DNA of 9,532 nt from JBEKIK01 sp050013075 (GTDB lineage: Bacteria; Planctomycetota; Planctomycetia; Pirellulales; Thermoguttaceae). The position numbers and the translations under genes are program-made. Positions 1-6,398 of the stretch are shown here, in pieces. The DNA is taken from positions 1 to 9,532 of the forward strand of contig JBEKFZ010000137.1 in NCBI GenBank assembly GCA_050013075.1. The letters run 5' to 3'. Position 1 is the first letter of the stretch; every line of letters begins with the position of its first letter. The notes under the pieces are model-generated. The model saw only the letters and a program-made list of their open reading frames with translations. It made no database searches and was not told the origin of the DNA.

Positions 1-1283
1 AAGTCGAGATTGGCTGTAAGCGGAAACACGCCGTAGATGCCGCGGGTGAAAACCAGGTTGATGAAATCGTCGGCCTGCAGGATGGGGCCTTTGGGCACTA
101 TGATTACGTCAGAGTCGTCGATCCAGATTTCGCCCTTGGGACAGGGTTGGCGCCCGAACAAGGCCCCTTCCAAGTCGATCATGGTGGCCATCAGTCGCCA
201 ATCGTCGCCGCGGCGGAAAACCACTATTTGCCGCAAATTCGCCCCCACGTTCCAACTGCCGGCCATGCTGATGGCTTGAATCGCGGTGGTGGGGCCGGTT
301 AGCTCGAAACGGCCGGGAGTTTTTACTTCGCCCAGCACGTACACGTAGCGCGGCGCACGCTGCGTCAAAATGGGAATTATCTGGATGCCTTCGATATCCT
401 GCCGGTATCGCTCGTTTATTTCATCTTGAAATTCGGTCAGCGTCAGTCCTTGTGCCCGGACCGACCCGATGGCGGGCAGCGAAACCGTGCCCTCGGGCGT
501 GACGCGGACGGTTTGGGTCTGGCCGCCGAAGCCCTGCCGGCGGTCGACCGTGGCTCGCAGGTCTTCCAGTTTGGAGTTGACCTTTAGCGGCGTGACGGTA
601 ATGGAAGGGACTTTGTAGTATTTTTTGTAGAGTTCATCCAGGGCGTCGCGGAGTTGGGTCACGGTCCGCCCGGTGGCGTGCACCTGTCCCAGCAAACGCA
701 GCGTTATGGTGCCGTCGGGCTGGATCAATAGATCGCGATTGAGTTCCGCATCGGTGAACGACTCCACGCGGATTTCATCGGCCACGTTCAGCTTATACGG
801 ATCAGGTGTTTCCTCCCTGGTCAGACGATATGTCATTTCGATCTGGTCGTCGACGCGCAAACGGTACTCGGGCACGTGGGCAAGGCGTGCGTGCCCCACG
901 TATTCGCCCTGTGCGTAGGCCTGCCAATCGATCATCCGGGCCGATTCCCAGCCCGGGCAACGGCCGCAGTAGCACTGGGAACAATCGACCGCACAAATAC
1001 TGCATGGGGCGGCCGGGCCGAGGGCCTGGCACAGCCGGATAGAATTGGGCTCGCACGGGGTGAATAAGGCTACGCGCGCCGCCTTGAGGTCGGCTTGGCG
1101 AAGTCCTGCCGAAGTGGCCACACCCGCTCGAGCCCCATCCATTTTCCGTCCTTCCCAACTCATTCCACCCCAGACGGTTGTCGCAATATACATCAAGAAT
1201 ACGGCGAGCAACGCGGCACAAGCGCGATTGCAAACCGTATTGTTTCCAACGACAAAATCGGATCGTTCAGCGTGATATCGCAT
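1..1283 (-). CDS. Polysaccharide biosynthesis/export protein, Wza-like (3' end cut by window edge)
   Basis: Reading the complement from the ATG at 1283 gives 427 codons without a stop to the window edge; an in-frame TAA at 1298-1296 fixes the upstream limit. Residues about 21-39 form one hydrophobic segment without a lipobox, so the N-terminus is probably a signal anchor or uncleaved signal. Residues 77-109 hold eight cysteines. Two Poly_export-like entry motifs follow (YRLRVDDQIEM near 140, YKLNVADEIRVES near 163), then the Poly_export body (LLIQPDGTITLRLLGQV near 185), and an SLBB-type domain at about 312-360 (YVYVLGEVKTPGRFELTG). Proteins of this family form the outer-membrane or periplasmic channel that passes exopolysaccharide to the surface. 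It lies 76 bases behind the TPR gene on the same strand, so co-transcription is likely. No good ribosome binding site is seen. The family call is firm; the substrate is unknown and the C-terminus is missing. Confidence 0.9.
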   Translation of the reverse strand, partial: MRYHAERSDFVVGNNTVCNRACAALLAVFLMYIATTVWGGMSWEGRKMDGARAGVATSAGLRQADLKAARVALFTPCEPNSIRLCQALGPAAPCSICAVDCSQCYCGRCPGWESARMIDWQAYAQGEYVGHARLAHVPEYRLRVDDQIEMTYRLTREETPDPYKLNVADEIRVESFTDAELNRDLLIQPDGTITLRLLGQVHATGRTVTQLRDALDELYKKYYKVPSITVTPLKVNSKLEDLRATVDRRQGFGGQTQTVRVTPEGTVSLPAIGSVRAQGLTLTEFQDEINERYRQDIEGIQIIPILTQRAPRYVYVLGEVKTPGRFELTGPTTAIQAISMAGSWNVGANLRQIVVFRRGDDWRLMATMIDLEGALFGRQPCPKGEIWIDDSDVIIVPKGPILQADDFINLVFTRGIYGVFPLTANLD

Positions 1284-1285
1284 GG

Positions 1286-1313
1286 CAGTTTTCAGTTATC
1301 AGTTTTCAGTTGT
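1286..1313. repeat. Four tandem heptamers (CAGTTTT-like) upstream of the export gene
   Basis: On the plus strand the units are CAGTTTT, CAGTTAT, CAGTTTT and CAGTTGT, back to back. They occupy the stretch just 5' of the export gene start, where its ribosome binding site would be. A related fragment, TTATCAGTTT, recurs at 3740-3749 beside another short repeat, so this is probably a dispersed short repeat of the genome. A small hairpin (AACCGC at 1322-1327 with GCGGTT at 1330-1335) sits next to it. Confidence 0.75.
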
Positions 1314-1359
1314 CATCGCGAAACCGCAAGCGGTTCCTTTTATCATTCACCCTTCCGCC

Positions 1360-3075
1360 TTACCTCCGAGTGTCGTACGGCGTTTTCGGAATCCATCCGA
1401 TGGCAGCGGGTTGTAGGGCGGGTAATGGAGGGCTGGGGACCGAGGGAGCTTGGGCCGCATTGGCGTTGGTCGGCCTATATTGCTTCGATACCGGTTGCAG
1501 GACTCCCCGTGTTGGAGCAGCCGCGGACTCGGCTTGTTGTAACAATGGGTTGCCTGAAACAGCAGGACCGAGAGGCACTCCCTGCCGGATCCCGGAGGGA
1601 TTGTATATCTGGGCAAAAGTGTTTTCATCCACCCAGCAAACCTGATCGCCGGCGCCGACGAGCATGTTTTGCCGGCGTGCTTGTTCCATTTGCAGGGCGA
1701 TTATCGCCTGTTGTTGGGCCTGTCGGGCCTTATCGGTACGTCCTAAATGTTCGTAGACCACGGCCAGGTTATGCCACACGTTCGATTGCTTGTACAAGGA
1801 AAGACTATATTCCAGCATTTTGCGGGCGTCTTCGTGGTTGCCGTTGCGGGCAAGCATCACGCCCAGATCGTTGGCCGCCATGAAATTTTGCGGACAAACC
1901 AACAGCGAGGCCTGATAAAACACGATTGCCTTGGGTTCGGCGGCCTTTGTGCCCGGGCCTTTTCCCTTTGCCAATTCCTCGTGTAATTTTCCCAGGGCGT
2001 GCAAGGCCATCGAGCCGGCCACCTCGCTTCCCTCGGCTTGGGCAAGTTTCTCCTGGGCAAAGGTGAAGTAGCTTTTCAACGCCGTTAGCGCAGTGACGGA
2101 GGCGATATCGGCGTCCTTCAACACCGGGGTGCTGTGACCGGCGATGATGGCGGGAAGATCCAGATCGGCTTCCAGTCGGGCGCCGCCGGTAAGGAAATCT
2201 TCCGCTTCTTTCAAAGCCGTCAAGGCGGCCGCCAACGACTTGCCGTGGGTTTTCGTCCTTCCATCGGCATCCAGGCCTTGCGCGACCAAACGCAAGGCGG
2301 CTATGAATTCCGATCGAGCCGCAAAATAGGCTCCACGGCCGGCCAGCTCGAAACCGTGGCGGGTTTGCCGGTCGGCCTGCCGGGCAATGGATTCCAACTG
2401 CTCCGAACGGACCGGTAAGTTTTTTGTAGTTGCCTTGTCGGTGGATAAAGGTTCGGTCGAAGGATAGGCCTGTTCCCGATCGGTTGATAAAGCTTCGGAC
2501 TGGATATTCACAGCCGTACTTTGGGCGGCCGGGGCGGACTGTGCCGAAGATGCCGAGTTTGCCACGGCCTCGGACATCTTCGACGCGGGAGATGATTCCG
2601 CATTTTCTTCGGCGATAGGCATCTCTTTAGGCGACCACATTGGAGGAGAAGAATCGGCCGGGGATCCGTCGAGATCGTCTTTGGCAATCAAGCCGGAAGG
2701 GAGAATAGGTACCAGTTCAGACTTCTCGGCCTCCGCCGAATCGGCTAATATCGCCCCATCGGCTGAATCATTCGGATTGGTTTGCCGTGCAAGAGAATTG
2801 GTGGTTTGCCAGGCCGGACACTCGGCGGCCAAATTCGGCTGCGCCTGCGTATCGTTGGTGGGCAAACAGCGTGCCGAATCGCCCGCCGGGAGCAAATGCG
2901 GCTCTGGCGCCTTGGCTCTTGCCGGATTGGAGGATGGCGAGGAATTGGCGCCAAGCTCGTTATCCGGGGTCCGTGAGCAAAAATATATCGATCCCAACCA
3001 AGGCAACGCGATCAACACAAGCCCTATAATAAGTTTATTCGATCCATTAAGCATAATCCGCACAAAACGATTCAT
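1360..3075 (-). CDS. Membrane-anchored TPR protein next to the polysaccharide export gene
   Basis: The frame is open from 3114; I prefer the ATG at 3075 (MNRFVRIM). It has GAGA five bases upstream and places the single membrane segment (LIIGLVLIALPWLGSIYF) at residues 15-32; starts at 3114 and 3096 are alternatives. The 571-residue product has an N-terminal membrane anchor and a long Ala/Ser/Pro/Glu-rich low-complexity stretch to about residue 215. A helical region (HGFELAGRGAYFAARSEFIAALRLV) follows, then TPR-like units near the C-terminus (for example AANDLGVMLARNGNHEDARK and VWHNLAVVYEHLGRTDKARQ), and a Pro/Ala-rich tail. TPRs mediate protein contacts; with the export gene directly downstream, a scaffold role in polysaccharide assembly or secretion is inferred, not shown. 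I recall similar TPR genes beside export genes in pirellulae, but could not check this. Confidence 0.85.
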   Translation of the reverse strand: MNRFVRIMLNGSNKLIIGLVLIALPWLGSIYFCSRTPDNELGANSSPSSNPARAKAPEPHLLPAGDSARCLPTNDTQAQPNLAAECPAWQTTNSLARQTNPNDSADGAILADSAEAEKSELVPILPSGLIAKDDLDGSPADSSPPMWSPKEMPIAEENAESSPASKMSEAVANSASSAQSAPAAQSTAVNIQSEALSTDREQAYPSTEPLSTDKATTKNLPVRSEQLESIARQADRQTRHGFELAGRGAYFAARSEFIAALRLVAQGLDADGRTKTHGKSLAAALTALKEAEDFLTGGARLEADLDLPAIIAGHSTPVLKDADIASVTALTALKSYFTFAQEKLAQAEGSEVAGSMALHALGKLHEELAKGKGPGTKAAEPKAIVFYQASLLVCPQNFMAANDLGVMLARNGNHEDARKMLEYSLSLYKQSNVWHNLAVVYEHLGRTDKARQAQQQAIIALQMEQARRQNMLVGAGDQVCWVDENTFAQIYNPSGIRQGVPLGPAVSGNPLLQQAESAAAPTRGVLQPVSKQYRPTNANAAQAPSVPSPPLPALQPAAIGWIPKTPYDTRR

Positions 3076-3390
3076 CGTTATCTCATGTTCTTCCATGAAT
3101 AATCGGTATTCCATGCCATATTGCCCGACGATCTGTGCGGGCAGTTATCATTTTGACAGATCGGCCGATTATTTCGGTTGCGCTGAAGGAAAATTGCCTT
3201 TCAAGGCCCCACTGAAGATGGCCGGACCAAACAGCCGTTAAATAAGGTTTAAGTGGAACATGACAAGCGTTGTTAATGGTATATGCCTTTAAACCAGCCC
3301 ATCGGTTCCCGGCGATTTGACCTGAAAATCCGGCCCAAAACATGCAACCCCCCGGCTTGATCTTCTATCCGGAGCGGATAGGTTATTGCT
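3076..3390. other. Intergenic region between the divergent TPR and ASCH genes
   Basis: This 315-base stretch must hold the promoters of both flanking genes, but no convincing -35/-10 pair is seen for either. An 8-bp perfect inverted repeat (CGATCTGT at 3129-3136, ACAGATCG at 3156-3163) lies about 55-90 bases upstream of the TPR start and could be an operator. The hairpin at 3365-3381 is listed separately. No coding potential is supported here. Confidence 0.6.
3365..3381 (+). promoter_or_regulatory. Hairpin directly upstream of the ASCH gene
   Basis: CTATCCG and CGGATAG form a perfect 7-bp stem around a GAG loop, ending nine bases before the start codon at 3391. The only Shine-Dalgarno-like sequence nearby (GGAG, 3371-3374) lies at the top of the stem and in the loop, further from the ATG than usual. 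The hairpin may therefore control ribosome access. The structure is seen in the sequence; the function is inferred. Confidence 0.45.
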
Positions 3391-3714
3391 ATGCTTTTAT
3401 TCAAGAAAAAATTCCTGCCCGCTATACGCTCCGGTCAAAAGACTCAAACCATCCGTGTTTGGAAATACCGGCGGATGCGGCCCGGGCAGCGCAGTTACAT
3501 CCCAGGCGCCGGATACATCAGGCTCACGAAGGTCGAAGAGGTGCAAATTGATGCGCTCACCGACGACGACGCCCGGCCCGACGGCTTCGATACGGCCGAC
3601 CAACTTCGCGGGGAAATCGCCCGCCTCTACCCCCGGCAATTAACCAATGGTTATCGGGCGTACCGGATCGTCTTTAATCTGCTGCCGCCGGAAGAACAGG
3701 TGAAAAAAAGGTAG
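3391..3714 (+). CDS. ASCH-domain (PUA-like) small protein
   Basis: The 107-residue product begins MLLFKKKFLPAIRSGQKTQT, the typical opening of small ASCH-domain proteins, in which GQKTQTIR is the conserved motif at the ligand-binding cleft. The G-x-x-S-Y-I-P and GYIRLTKVEEVQIDALTDDD stretches match the following beta-barrel strands, and GYRAYRIVFNLLPP closes the fold. ASCH proteins are related to PUA domains and are thought to bind RNA or modified nucleosides; some have amidohydrolase activity on acetylated cytidine. Which applies here cannot be told. The length is usual for a stand-alone ASCH protein. It is divergent from the TPR gene and convergent with the membrane-protein gene at 3959-4630, so it is probably transcribed alone. 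The start is fixed by the family N-terminus; the upstream hairpin leaves it without a normally spaced ribosome binding site. Confidence 0.85.
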   Translation: MLLFKKKFLPAIRSGQKTQTIRVWKYRRMRPGQRSYIPGAGYIRLTKVEEVQIDALTDDDARPDGFDTADQLRGEIARLYPRQLTNGYRAYRIVFNLLPPEEQVKKR

Positions 3715-3749
3715 ATGGTAGGGGGTAGATGGTAGATGGTTATCAGTTT
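3711..3749. repeat. Short direct repeats (GGTAGATGG) after the ASCH stop codon
   Basis: The octamer GGTAGATG occurs three times, starting over the ASCH stop codon, separated by a short G-run and followed by TTATCAGTTT. That last piece matches the heptamer repeat at 1286-1313, so two repeat types are joined here. It looks like slippage-prone short-repeat DNA rather than a functional site. Confidence 0.6.
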
Positions 3750-3756
3750 ATAGAAT

Positions 3757-3866
3757 CTCAGGTAATGAATGTCGCGTCTTCGCCTCAGAGCCGGGCCGTG
3801 TCGGCCCGAAATTACCGGGGCGACACGCCCCGGCTCTGACTTTTCATGCGACATTCTTTTCCTGAG
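3757..3866. repeat. Imperfect palindrome of about 110 bases between convergent genes
   Basis: The outer arms CTCAGGTAATGAATGTCGC (3757-3775) and 3848-3866 are inverted copies with 17 of 19 positions matching. After a 9/8-base internal loop, the inner arms 3785-3803 and 3821-3839 pair with a single mismatch, and CCCG (3805-3808) pairs with CGGG (3816-3819) around a 7-base loop. The whole folds into one long hairpin. It lies between the stop codons of two convergent genes, so it could act as a bidirectional terminator; its two-tier form also fits a REP/MITE-like mobile repeat. No transposase is present. Confidence 0.75.
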
Positions 3867-3958
3867 TATCAATAGCCGCGATCGGGCACCTACCGCAGGT
3901 TGGTCAGTGAGCGGTTGATAGGGCACCAACCAAAGGTTGATCGGGGAGCTTGCGACCT

Positions 3959-4630
3959 TCACAAATTCAGCATCCGCAGCACTGTTTCGGTCAGATCGAA
4001 GATGGATTGGGTAATCGCTTGCGGATCGCGATGGATGACCATCGCCAATCCGCCCAGGATAAGCAAGCCGGCGAAAAAAAGGACTAGCCCGCGGGAACTG
4101 CGAGACACTGTTTCCTGATTAAGAGCCCCGGCCAGTCCTTGTTCCAGGCGGCGCCATCCATGAAGATCCTGTTTTCCCCCCACCGACTTTAGCGACACGT
4201 TCCGCATGGTGCGGAAGTTATCGATGGAAAGCTGCACTGCCAGATTGGGCAACACCAGGCTGTCGCCGGCCCAACGTGCATCGCTATCCAGACTGGCGAC
4301 CACCTCGGCCAAGATCGGGCGGAGCTTATCGGCGGAAATATTATAAATCACCAGCCTGGGGCGCAACATCAGGATGCCCATGGCGACCGACAGGCCGTAG
4401 AACGTCAATACCATTACCCAGGCGTAGGGTCCGTATCGCATCACCGATGCCTGGGGCAGGAACAGCTCGAACGGCCCGACAATCAACATGCCCGTCACGG
4501 CCAAGGCCAAAGCGGCGGCATCGCGCCCCCCGGAAAGCAAAAGCGGCCGGCGCGACAAATTGATCATTCCCAACAGCAACAAATATATAGCCGCCGGACC
4601 TAATGCCAGGGTTAATCGAAACGGATCCAT
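3959..4630 (-). CDS. Four-helix membrane protein of unknown function
   Basis: The start is the ATG at 4630, because GGAG (4642-4639) sits eight bases upstream; a GTG at 4660 in the same frame is less likely and lies at the predicted promoter -10 element. The 223-residue product has hydrophobic helices at about residues 8-25, 38-58, 69-89 and 181-199. A soluble stretch of about 90 residues (90-180) lies between helices three and four, containing DKLRPILAEVVASLDSDARW and DNFRTMRNVSLKSV. The soluble part ends in a basic stretch (SRSSRG). A short amphipathic C-terminal tail follows the last helix. I recognise no catalytic motif or named family. The gene is divergent from the secreted-protein gene at 4877 and has its own promoter candidate. 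Confidence 0.8.
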   Translation of the reverse strand: MDPFRLTLALGPAAIYLLLLGMINLSRRPLLLSGGRDAAALALAVTGMLIVGPFELFLPQASVMRYGPYAWVMVLTFYGLSVAMGILMLRPRLVIYNISADKLRPILAEVVASLDSDARWAGDSLVLPNLAVQLSIDNFRTMRNVSLKSVGGKQDLHGWRRLEQGLAGALNQETVSRSSRGLVLFFAGLLILGGLAMVIHRDPQAITQSIFDLTETVLRMLNL

Positions 4631-4658
4631 CAATGCCGCTCCAAGTGTTCTATCCACC

Positions 4659-4686
4659 ACTATACGCTATTTACTCAAACTGTAAA
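4659..4686 (-). promoter_or_regulatory. Sigma-70-like promoter for the four-helix membrane protein
   Basis: On the minus strand TTTACA (4686-4681) and TATAGT (4664-4659) are separated by 16 bases; each hexamer matches five of six consensus positions. Transcription would start near 4652, about 20 bases before the ATG at 4630, which supports that ATG over the GTG at 4660. Confidence 0.5.
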
Positions 4687-4748
4687 CACATAATCCGCAA
4701 TGAATTATGAATGTCATTTTTGCCCAACCCAGGCGTTTACGCAAGTGG

Positions 4749-4777
4749 TTGCCAGTGGGAGTCTGAATTGGCATAAT
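4749..4777 (+). promoter_or_regulatory. Sigma-70-like promoter for the secreted protein
   Basis: TTGCCA (4749-4754) and CATAAT (4772-4777) are spaced by 17 bases, each with five of six consensus matches. Start of transcription near 4784 would give a leader of about 93 bases before the ATG at 4877. No competing pair of similar quality is seen in this gap. Confidence 0.55.
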
Positions 4778-4876
4778 AGAGTCACGTGCGGATAAGAGGG
4801 CATTCGACTTTTTTGAAAAAAACGAAATGTTACCTTTGTCCCAGGCTGAAATTAACGGGCATAAGGAGAATATCAC

Positions 4877-5746
4877 ATGAAGAACAGCTTTTTTGTGGTT
4901 TTGGCATTTGCCGCGATTTGGTGGCTGGATTCTATGTCCGTTCATGCCGCCGATAAGGAGGCGGCCGGGGCAGGAGAGTTGAAAGCGAAACTCATTTCGC
5001 TCAGGATCGACAAGACCGCTCCGGGCGAGAACACCGCACGGATGGGAGGGCATCCGGGCACTTCCTTGGCCTTTTGGATTGCGGATCCGGAGAATCGCCT
5101 GGTAGCCTTCAATCAGAAAGAGAGCAAAATTGAAAACTTTGTGGACGACAAAGGGACGGACCTTTCGGAACTGATGCCCGGCCCTTTTGTCTGGTCCCGT
5201 TTTGGAGAATTCCGTGGGAACCGTGTTTCGCCCGGTGGATATCAGGTGGAAGTCGGCGGAGATAGTTTTCCCGCCCACGGGGCTACGAAGATATCTCTCA
5301 AAGCCACGTTGGTCTTCCGCCGCGCTTCGAACGAAAAAACAATCGAGGAAAAAGACGTGCCAGTCAAGACCGGCAGGAAGGTCAAGGCCGGTTCCCTCCA
5401 ATTGAGCATTGAAGCGATGAGCGAAGAAAAATTGAAGGAAAACGAGCCCCGCAACCGGGGCTTTAAGGGGAGCAACGAACCCCCGGAGACAAAGATGGGC
5501 ATTTCGCTCACCGCACACGAGCCGCTGGAAAGCATTAAGAGCGCACAGTTTTTCAACCCAAAAGGCGATGAGATCAAAATCACTATGAGCGGCCAGTCCG
5601 AAGACAGTGCTCTATTATGGAAGACTTATGCTAAAAATTTTTGGCTTGCGGAAAAGCATGATGAGGTGACCGTCAAGATCACATATTACGAGAACGTTGA
5701 AACGGTGAAAATGCCGCTCAGCGTGGAAACCGGGCTGGGATTCTAA
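4877..5746 (+). CDS. Secreted protein of unknown function
   Basis: AAGGAG (4863-4868) sits eight bases before the ATG, a near-ideal ribosome binding site. Residues 1-24 form a signal peptide (short basic start, hydrophobic core, SVHA|AD cleavage), so the product is exported. The mature part, about 265 residues, is rich in alternating hydrophobic and polar strands. It seems to hold two beta-rich halves: about 33-182, ending in SLQLSIEAMSEEK, and about 205-289, with SIKSAQFFNPKGDEI and VTVKITYYENVETVKMPLSV. A charged linker (EEKLKENEPRNRGFK) joins them. The second half reads like an Ig-like or C2-like beta sandwich of the sort seen in planctomycete secreted proteins; this is an impression, not an assignment. 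No catalytic motif and no membrane segment beyond the signal peptide are seen. It is divergent from the membrane-protein gene and appears to be monocistronic. Confidence 0.85.
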   Translation: MKNSFFVVLAFAAIWWLDSMSVHAADKEAAGAGELKAKLISLRIDKTAPGENTARMGGHPGTSLAFWIADPENRLVAFNQKESKIENFVDDKGTDLSELMPGPFVWSRFGEFRGNRVSPGGYQVEVGGDSFPAHGATKISLKATLVFRRASNEKTIEEKDVPVKTGRKVKAGSLQLSIEAMSEEKLKENEPRNRGFKGSNEPPETKMGISLTAHEPLESIKSAQFFNPKGDEIKITMSGQSEDSALLWKTYAKNFWLAEKHDEVTVKITYYENVETVKMPLSVETGLGF

Positions 5747-5773
5747 ATGGAGGAGGAGAGAAAAAGGGAAAAA

Positions 5774-5812
5774 GGGGATATTCTGGTTTTTGAAAAAAAG
5801 TAGAATGTCCCC
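5774..5812. repeat. REP-like hairpin (GGGGATATTCT / AGAATGTCCCC)
   Basis: The 11-base arms at 5774-5784 and 5802-5812 pair at 10 of 11 positions around a 17-base loop. The left arm continues an all-purine tract that starts just after the upstream stop codon. The hairpin could end transcription of the secreted-protein gene, although no T-run follows. I recall the arm sequence as a common dispersed fragment in related genomes; this could not be verified here. Confidence 0.55.
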
Positions 5813-6152
5813 ATATTCCTATATTAGTAGTGCTGCGTATTCCTGATCTCTGCCCCACCCCCCGGGATCGCTATTTCGGGTTATTGCTAATTCCATTTTG
5901 ATGTTTATAAATTATTTGTGCTTTTCATCTCAAGGGTTCCTATTCCGGAGGCAGCGTAGGCATCCCGAAACAATGAATATCTTCTTCTTTTTAGCACCCG
6001 TTCCGGGGTGATCGGTCTTCCGCTGTACCGCTTAGATCGTCGGGGCCGACTTGTTCGTCACGTATTATCGGGTGGCAGGGATATCTTGTGCAATCGTGCT
6101 ACCTGCTGAACTACAGGACGTCCGTGGCCGACATTATTTTTTCCCCCGAGTT

Positions 6153-6169
6153 CTCGCTTAATAAGCGGG
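6153..6169. promoter_or_regulatory. Short palindrome, possible operator or hairpin
   Basis: CGCTTA and TAAGCG flank a single A (6155-6167), making a near-perfect dyad. As RNA it can fold as a 6-bp stem (one G-T pair) with a TAATA loop. It lies about 280 bases upstream of the PEP-CTERM start. A protein-binding site is possible; nothing identifies the partner. Confidence 0.3.
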
Positions 6170-6241
6170 GAATAACGCTGGAAATAAGGTGACGATCATT
6201 TGCAGCGTTTGACCGCGGGCGCGTAGGCCATGGCCAGTTTT

Positions 6242-6313
6242 GGACCGATCACGCATAGGGCCCATTAAAGTTAAAAAATGGGCAACTCCGATGCTACTGG
6301 ATTCGGTCCGGAG
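6242..6313 (+). promoter_or_regulatory. Structured 5' leader RNA candidate upstream of the PEP-CTERM gene
   Basis: GGACCGA (6242-6248) pairs perfectly with TCGGTCC (6303-6309), enclosing a second perfect 7-bp hairpin (GCCCATT 6260-6266, AATGGGC 6277-6283, 10-base A-rich loop). CTCCG (6286-6290) can instead pair with CGGAG (6309-6313), and CCGA (6288-6291) with TCGG (6303-6306), so alternative folds compete with the outer helix. CACGCATAGGGC at 6250-6261 resembles the opening of the c-di-GMP-I riboswitch, but the GAAA tetraloop and the GACGCAAAG core are absent. I therefore call it only a structured, possibly switching, leader. Confidence 0.35.
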
Positions 6314-6398
6314 GTAACCAAAAACAAGAAAGGAGAAAAAACCATGGGGAAAAAATGTTTTGAGTTTTGCGGAGTGTGTTAATGTTTTTTTTGGTTCC
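6313..6398 (+). promoter_or_regulatory. Inverted repeat enclosing the micro-ORF
   Basis: GGTAACCAAAAA (6313-6324) can pair with TTTTTGGTTCC (6388-6398), 11 base pairs with one bulged T. The loop contains the whole micro-ORF and its ribosome binding site. Ribosomes moving through would not disrupt this helix directly, but the left arm overlaps CGGAG (6309-6313) of the upstream leader fold, so the two structures may interact. Confidence 0.35.
6344..6382 (+). CDS. Possible 12-residue Cys-rich leader peptide
   Basis: ATG to TAA encodes MGKKCFEFCGVC. AAAGGAG (6329-6335) is spaced eight bases from the ATG, a better ribosome binding site than most full genes here have. Three of twelve residues are cysteine and two are phenylalanine. 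It ends 63 bases before the PEP-CTERM gene and is enclosed by a long-range inverted repeat. Translation of such an ORF could control the downstream gene, as leader peptides do, or it could be a chance reading frame; size alone gives no proof. No homologue is known to me. Confidence 0.35.
   Translation: MGKKCFEFCGVC

Noticed and set aside
802..1233. Minus-strand open frame of 143 codons inside the export gene
   Set aside because: It is an out-of-frame shadow; the other frame gives clear Poly_export and SLBB motifs.
1095..1883. Long plus-strand open frame (262 codons) over the export and TPR genes
   Set aside because: It is antisense to two well-supported genes, its translation is Arg/Pro-rich without any family pattern, and it spans their intergenic gap.
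4667..5518. Minus-strand open frame of 283 codons opposite the secreted-protein gene
   Set aside because: The plus strand has a signal peptide, promoter and ribosome binding site; the antisense product has no coherent motif.
6096..6120. Functional tRNA gene
   Set aside because: Only the acceptor-like and D-arm parts are present; no anticodon stem, T-loop or pairing 3' acceptor strand is found.
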